In this document: one piece after another, positions 59,805 through 64,000 of the stretch
Numbering within the stretch: position 1 is the stretch's first letter
Layout of the letters: each line of letters begins with the position of its first letter
NCBI RefSeq assembly: GCF_024679245.1
Contig: NC_090182.1
Location: 28,405,753-28,469,752, forward strand
Reading direction: 5' to 3'
Origin: Pseudorasbora parva
Taxonomy: Eukaryota > Chordata > Actinopteri > Cypriniformes > Gobionidae
DNA: 64,000 nt
Program-made: the position numbers and the translations under genes
Notes under the pieces: generated by a model
The model's input: the letters and a program-made list of their open reading frames with translations, nothing else
Told to the model about the DNA's origin: nothing
Databases searched by the model: none

Positions 59805-61289
59805 AAAGGGGGGGTGAAACACTCAGTTTCAGTCAGTGTCATGTCAATCTTGAGTACCTATAGAGTAGCATTGCATCCTGCATATCTCCGAAAAGTCTTT
59901 ATTTTTTTTATAATTATATAAGAAAGATGCGCTGTTCCGAGTCTTTCCGAAAAAAGCCGAGCGGGTGGGGGCGTGTCGTGTGAGCGGAGCTAAATAATGA
60001 CGTGTGCGCGCTGCTGCTATTGTGTTGAGTCGAATGCGTCGTAAAGCTGTGTCATCCCTAACAGCGGGAAAAACTTTATTCAAAATAAAAATATGGCTTT
60101 TAATCAGATACAGCCATACATCTATGATCCGGAATCAGACCCAGAGGCTGCAGTTGTGAACAGGAGCAGCAGCAAAAACGACTAGAGCAGGACGTCTCTA
60201 TGTGGTACAAGTTATACACTAACTATATAATATGCTTAGCGGCTTGTGTTATTTACATATTTATACTTGAATTATATCGTCGTATTTTTGTCTTTGAAGG
60301 TGTACATGTGGGAAGTGCAGTTGTGCACGTGTGTGTGTGTGTGTGTTTACGCGTGGTTTGTGTAGACAATTGTAACGTTATTAAGCGGACTGGTTGGCAG
60401 GCTAAGTTAGTGTTTACATAGAAAGACACGGAATAGTAGCGCATTTGAATGAAGAAGCGCGCTTATTTAGTTCAACATATTTCCCCACTCTTTGTGTATT
60501 GTTGTTTGGAGTGCTTTTACAATACACAAACATAAAGTTACACATATAGTGGCCAGCTAAACAAATGTACACGCACTACACATCGCATGCTCCATTGATC
60601 AACTAACTATACGTGATCATGTTTGGGCTACTTGATGAGCATAGGCAAAAACACAGACATTTGAAGCAGTCTCACTCACAGCCTGCGGTTCTAACGTTGG
60701 GACCTTTATCGTTGGGACTGCTCCATCCTTCAGCATTAGGCGATCGGGAAAATCCGGCGTCGAGCTGGGCCTTGTTTATGAAACAGTCGGCACCGAAATG
60801 CAGCGAACAGATATAAACATTCGCGCAACTCAGTTGCTGATCCGGAAAAGCAAATTACATCCACTGTTGCCTTAACGCGGGGTTTTTGGGGAATCTGTGC
60901 AGGACTGTCTTGGTCTGGCAACCAAAAACGCACTTTTTTGGTGACATTGTAATTGTGCACATCACCTGTGCAGCAGCCTACGAGCCAGCGCTTAAATGGG
61001 CGTAGCCTGTTACTTTCGCTCTCTCCCTCTCTCTCTCTCTCACGCTCTTCCGGTAGAATTGTCCGTAAGGCCCATACAAGGAAATTCCGCCCCCATTAAC
61101 GTCAAAGGGGACGCATGATCGCAAAAAACTTGCCGAAACTTATGACTAACCGGAAGTAGTATTTTTGACAAAGAAATACTCCCATCAAACGTCCACCTTA
61201 ACTTTTGAAACTTTGTCCATGTTTAGTATGGGAATCCAAGTCTTTAACAGTGTAAAAAGATCAGTATGCATGAAACAGCATTTCATCCC
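59805..61289 (+). mobile_element. Kolobok-like non-autonomous element with a short ORF
   Basis: After TTAA it begins AGGGGGGGTGAAACACTCAG. The right end GAAACAGCATTTCATCCC is its diverged inverse. The interior is CpG-rich (60000-60060, 60700-60830). An ORF starting at 60093 reads MAFNQIQPYIYDPESDPEAA and stops after 30 codons; similar acidic N-termini occur on transposon-borne proteins in fish. Copies of the 3' text (GTATGCATGAAACAGCATTT) are also hinted at near 14170. Confidence 0.5.
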
Positions 61290-61305
61290 AACAATAAAAA
61301 CTTTT

Positions 61306-61840
61306 AGGGCCCTATTTTAACGATCTGAGCACATGTCGCACTTAGTCTGAATCCACTTCTGGTGCACATCGTCCAAAAGGGTTGTACCTAGTCCCATAAT
61401 GAGTGATGTCGCTTGCACCATGGAGGATTCACTATTTACATGGCAGAATTTGCAAGCGGAAATCCTTTTATGTTTTATATTTAAAAAATGTTTGTGTGCT
61501 GCTTGCGCATCCCTGTGTGTGTAATAAGCAGTGTTTGTGCGTTGTGCACCCATCTATAGGCGCATATTACTAACGTGCCATTTAAATAACAAAAAATACT
61601 GCACTATTGACTTTAGACCATGTTTTTGTTGGTCAATGGCACAAGTGATTTCAACACGGCAACAATGTGCCTGAACACACCTAGTTTTCAGACCAACACG
61701 GCCATGTGCGAACAGATGGGTGTGTGTGCATTTGGTATTTAAACAACGTGGTGTTGAACTTGAAAATTAACTTCGTCGGGCTGAACCTAGCAAAGAACAC
61801 TTGCAGTGCGCCTGGCGTCACATTGCGTATGATAGGACCC
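61306..61840. mobile_element. MITE with AGGGCCCTAT ends
   Basis: Left TAGGGCCCTATTTTAACGAT; right CATTGCGTATGATAGGACCC. These are inverted, diverged ends. The interior is rich in GTGCGC/GCGCAC-type text. Confidence 0.5.
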
Positions 61841-61892
61841 AAACATTGTTAAACATTTTAAATAAATACTTTTATTTTTATTTTTATTTTTT

Positions 61893-62100
61893 TACAGGAG
61901 AATGGAGTAATGGCTGCTGAAAAATGTGGCTTTGCCATTATAGGAATACATTACAGTATGTATTCAGTAAAATTCAGTTTACTTACAGTATTTTTTGATC
62001 AAAATCAAATAAATGTAGTTTTGGTGAGCATATATGAGACTTATTTCTAAAACACTAAAAACTTCTTACCAACCCCAAACTTATACAACACACAGTTGTT
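61893..62100. repeat. Third copy of the dispersed repeat at 10083
   Basis: GGAGTAATGGCTGCTGAAAA, CTTTGCCATTATAGGAATAC and ACCAACCCCAAACTTATACA parallel 10195-10375. Confidence 0.55.
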
Positions 62101-62104
62101 GTTT

Positions 62105-63405
62105 CAAAAGCTTTATCACTCATATATACCCAGTTTACTGAGTACTACTATGTTGTATTAGGTGCTGGATTTAGAAATGAAATTATACTCCTAAAACACA
62201 TGGGAGCAATTTAAGCAATTATCTGAGGCTTTAGAAAATATGTGTGGGACTCATTGCATCAAACGGAAAGCACAGCAGCAAACATGCTCAGTTCCCAACT
62301 TAATGTAATTGTGATTCAGAAGTTACCACTTAGGAGAACATAGAACTTTTTGTGTCCTGACTGAGATGCTCATATAAATAGTCTGTCTGAAAATCCCTGA
62401 TGAATAGCCAGAGATTCTTCCTATTTTGGAGAATACAAGCAGCATATCCAGAATAATAGTGTCTTACTTTGGGGATTTGAGTGAGCTCATTACTGGGATG
62501 TTATGTATTGACTGTGTATTGTCAGGAAAGGCAGGAGCCATAATGTAACCATTAAATTGTTCTTTCGAGGACATCTATTTCAAGACATCCATAATAGAAT
62601 CTCCAGCAGGTAGGATAAGCATCAGCAGAATCCAAAGCTTTTAACGGGAATGCAATTACTGTTATCACATTATGTACACTAAAGTATCCAGAATAAAACG
62701 TAACGTATCTGTTCTGTGGTAGAAAATTCCATTTAGAGCTTTATTTTCATGACGTTTTCAAATTATGCTATTGAATGTGAACTTAAACTAAAATATTTAC
62801 TGGTTTTATCATCTATAAAGTGGATCACTTTAATTTGAAACTTTTTTACCTTTGAAGAAGCAAAGTCCCTCTGCTTGCAACATAAGCGTGACTGTTTGGC
62901 TGGCTTGCATATCTGCATAAGTATATATGTAAATCGAAATATTTGTATAATTAGAGTGCATAAAGCTGCTTTGAAGACAGCAAATTATAGCATCTAAAAA
63001 CGTCTGGCCCATGAACATCGAATAATTCATCACAAATAAACAGACTAATAAATGTTAAGGCTGAATCCATGAATGCCTTTAGCTATCTCTTAGCTCCTAA
63101 TTGACAGCATAGCTGTTTTTAATCTTTTTCTGTCCTGGCACTTGAAAGATGCATGGCATGGTTTCATGTCTAACTTCTGGTAAAAGGCTTTTAGGCTGGT
63201 GAAAATGGCCTGTGTCCAGTCCTTACGCAGAAGTCTGACCAATCTTGACTATAAATAAGCCATCAAAACAGAACAACATGATCGCCATAGTACCATGCAT
63301 GTACAACCAGTACGAGCGTGTATTTATTAACATAAGAAATGGCTTAGGTTATGTTTACAAAAATGTAATTTGAAACCCAAATGAGTCATTTCATTGTATT
63401 TTAAT
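62105..63405. other. No gene seen
   Basis: AT-rich single-copy-looking sequence without a splice-bounded ORF. Confidence 0.4.
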
Positions 63406-63410
63406 TAATG

Positions 63411-63469
63411 ATGGGCAATCAATTAATTTTAATTAATCGCATCTAAAATAAAAAGTTTGTGTTTACATA

Positions 63470-63553
<84 letters not shown>
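63411..63553. repeat. Interspersed repeat plus (TA)n microsatellite
   Basis: ATTAATCGCATCTAAAATAA and GTTTGTGTTTACATAATTTA lead into about 80 bp of TA repeats, the same order as at 47230-47693. Confidence 0.8.
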
Positions 63554-63557
<4 letters not shown>

Positions 63558-63630
63558 CATAAAACCAATGAGACATAAAACCAAAATTTTTTTACAATGT
63601 ATGATTTTTTTTAACTATTTATTTGTATGA

Positions 63631-64000
63631 TACAGCTACAAATACGTATTTGAACACATGAGAAAATCAATGTTAATATTTGGTACAGTAGCCTTTGTTT
63701 GCAGTTACAGAGGTCAAACGTTTCCTGTAGTTTTTCACCAGGTTTGCACACACTGCAGGATTTTGGCTCACTACTCCACACAGATCTTATCTAGATCAGT
63801 TTTTTGGCCTGTCGCTGAGAAACACAGAGTTTGAACTCCCTCCAAAGATTCTCTATTGGGTTTAGGTCTGGAGACCAGACGTCAGAACCTTAATATGCTT
63901 CTTACAGAGCCAGTCCTTGGTTATCCTGGCTGTGTGCTTCGGGTCAATGTCCTGTTGGAAGACCCAGCCTTGACCCATCTTCAATGCTCTAACTGAGGGA
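63631..64000 (-). mobile_element. Tc1-like transposon relic, cut by the window edge
   Basis: The text GTAGTTTTTCACCAGGTTTG, ATTCTCTATTGGGTTTAGGT, CTGGAGACCAGACGTCAG and CGGGTCAATGTCCTGTTGGA is the inverse of a Tc1-type transposase 3' half; the minus-strand frame passes SPDLNP-like and QQDIDP-like positions with breaks. The rest lies to the right. Confidence 0.55.

Overview
This is vertebrate nuclear DNA, most likely from a cyprinid-type teleost. It is AT-rich, its genes are split by GT/AG introns, long (AT)n and (TG)n microsatellites are common, and most non-genic sequence consists of short non-autonomous DNA transposons, Tc1-like relics and tRNA-derived SINE pieces typical of carp and zebrafish relatives. 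The exact species cannot be read from the sequence.

Two protein-coding genes are well supported, both on the minus strand. Positions 386-1980 hold the first four coding exons of a CYP4V-type cytochrome P450; the rest lies beyond the left edge. Positions 5724-28334 hold a complete 14-exon fam149a gene. All splice phases agree, giving one open frame of 649 codons including the stop, with the DUF3719 signature in exons 3-5. FAM149A and CYP4V2 are neighbours in human and in the same relative orientation, so this is conserved synteny. Intron 1 of fam149a is about 12.9 kb and is filled with transposons inserted inside transposons.

From 28.4 kb to the right edge no multi-exon coding gene can be assembled. 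Three places on the plus strand (ending at 35934, 43689 and 47102) look like first exons. Each has an ATG that stays open to a splice donor, and each leaves the reading frame in phase 1. From human synteny (SORBS2 lies head-to-head with FAM149A), they may be alternative first exons of a sorbs2-like gene whose body lies to the right; this is inference. No TLR3-like leucine-rich-repeat ORF is visible, although TLR3 lies between these genes in human.

The rest is mobile DNA. The clearest cases are: a TTAA-flanked transposon (15315-17288) split by a second TTAA-flanked foldback element with ~360 bp arms; a nest at 21941-24369 in which a Mutator-like short element carries a ~2.2 kb insert, which carries an element with a 9-bp target duplication, which carries a Harbinger-like element; a hAT element with BED-finger and transposase relics sitting in an (AT)n tract (18643-20381); a THAP-domain relic near 54.9 kb; three Tc1-like relics; and several near-palindromic MITEs. 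No RNA gene, CRISPR array, operon or viral sequence was recognised.
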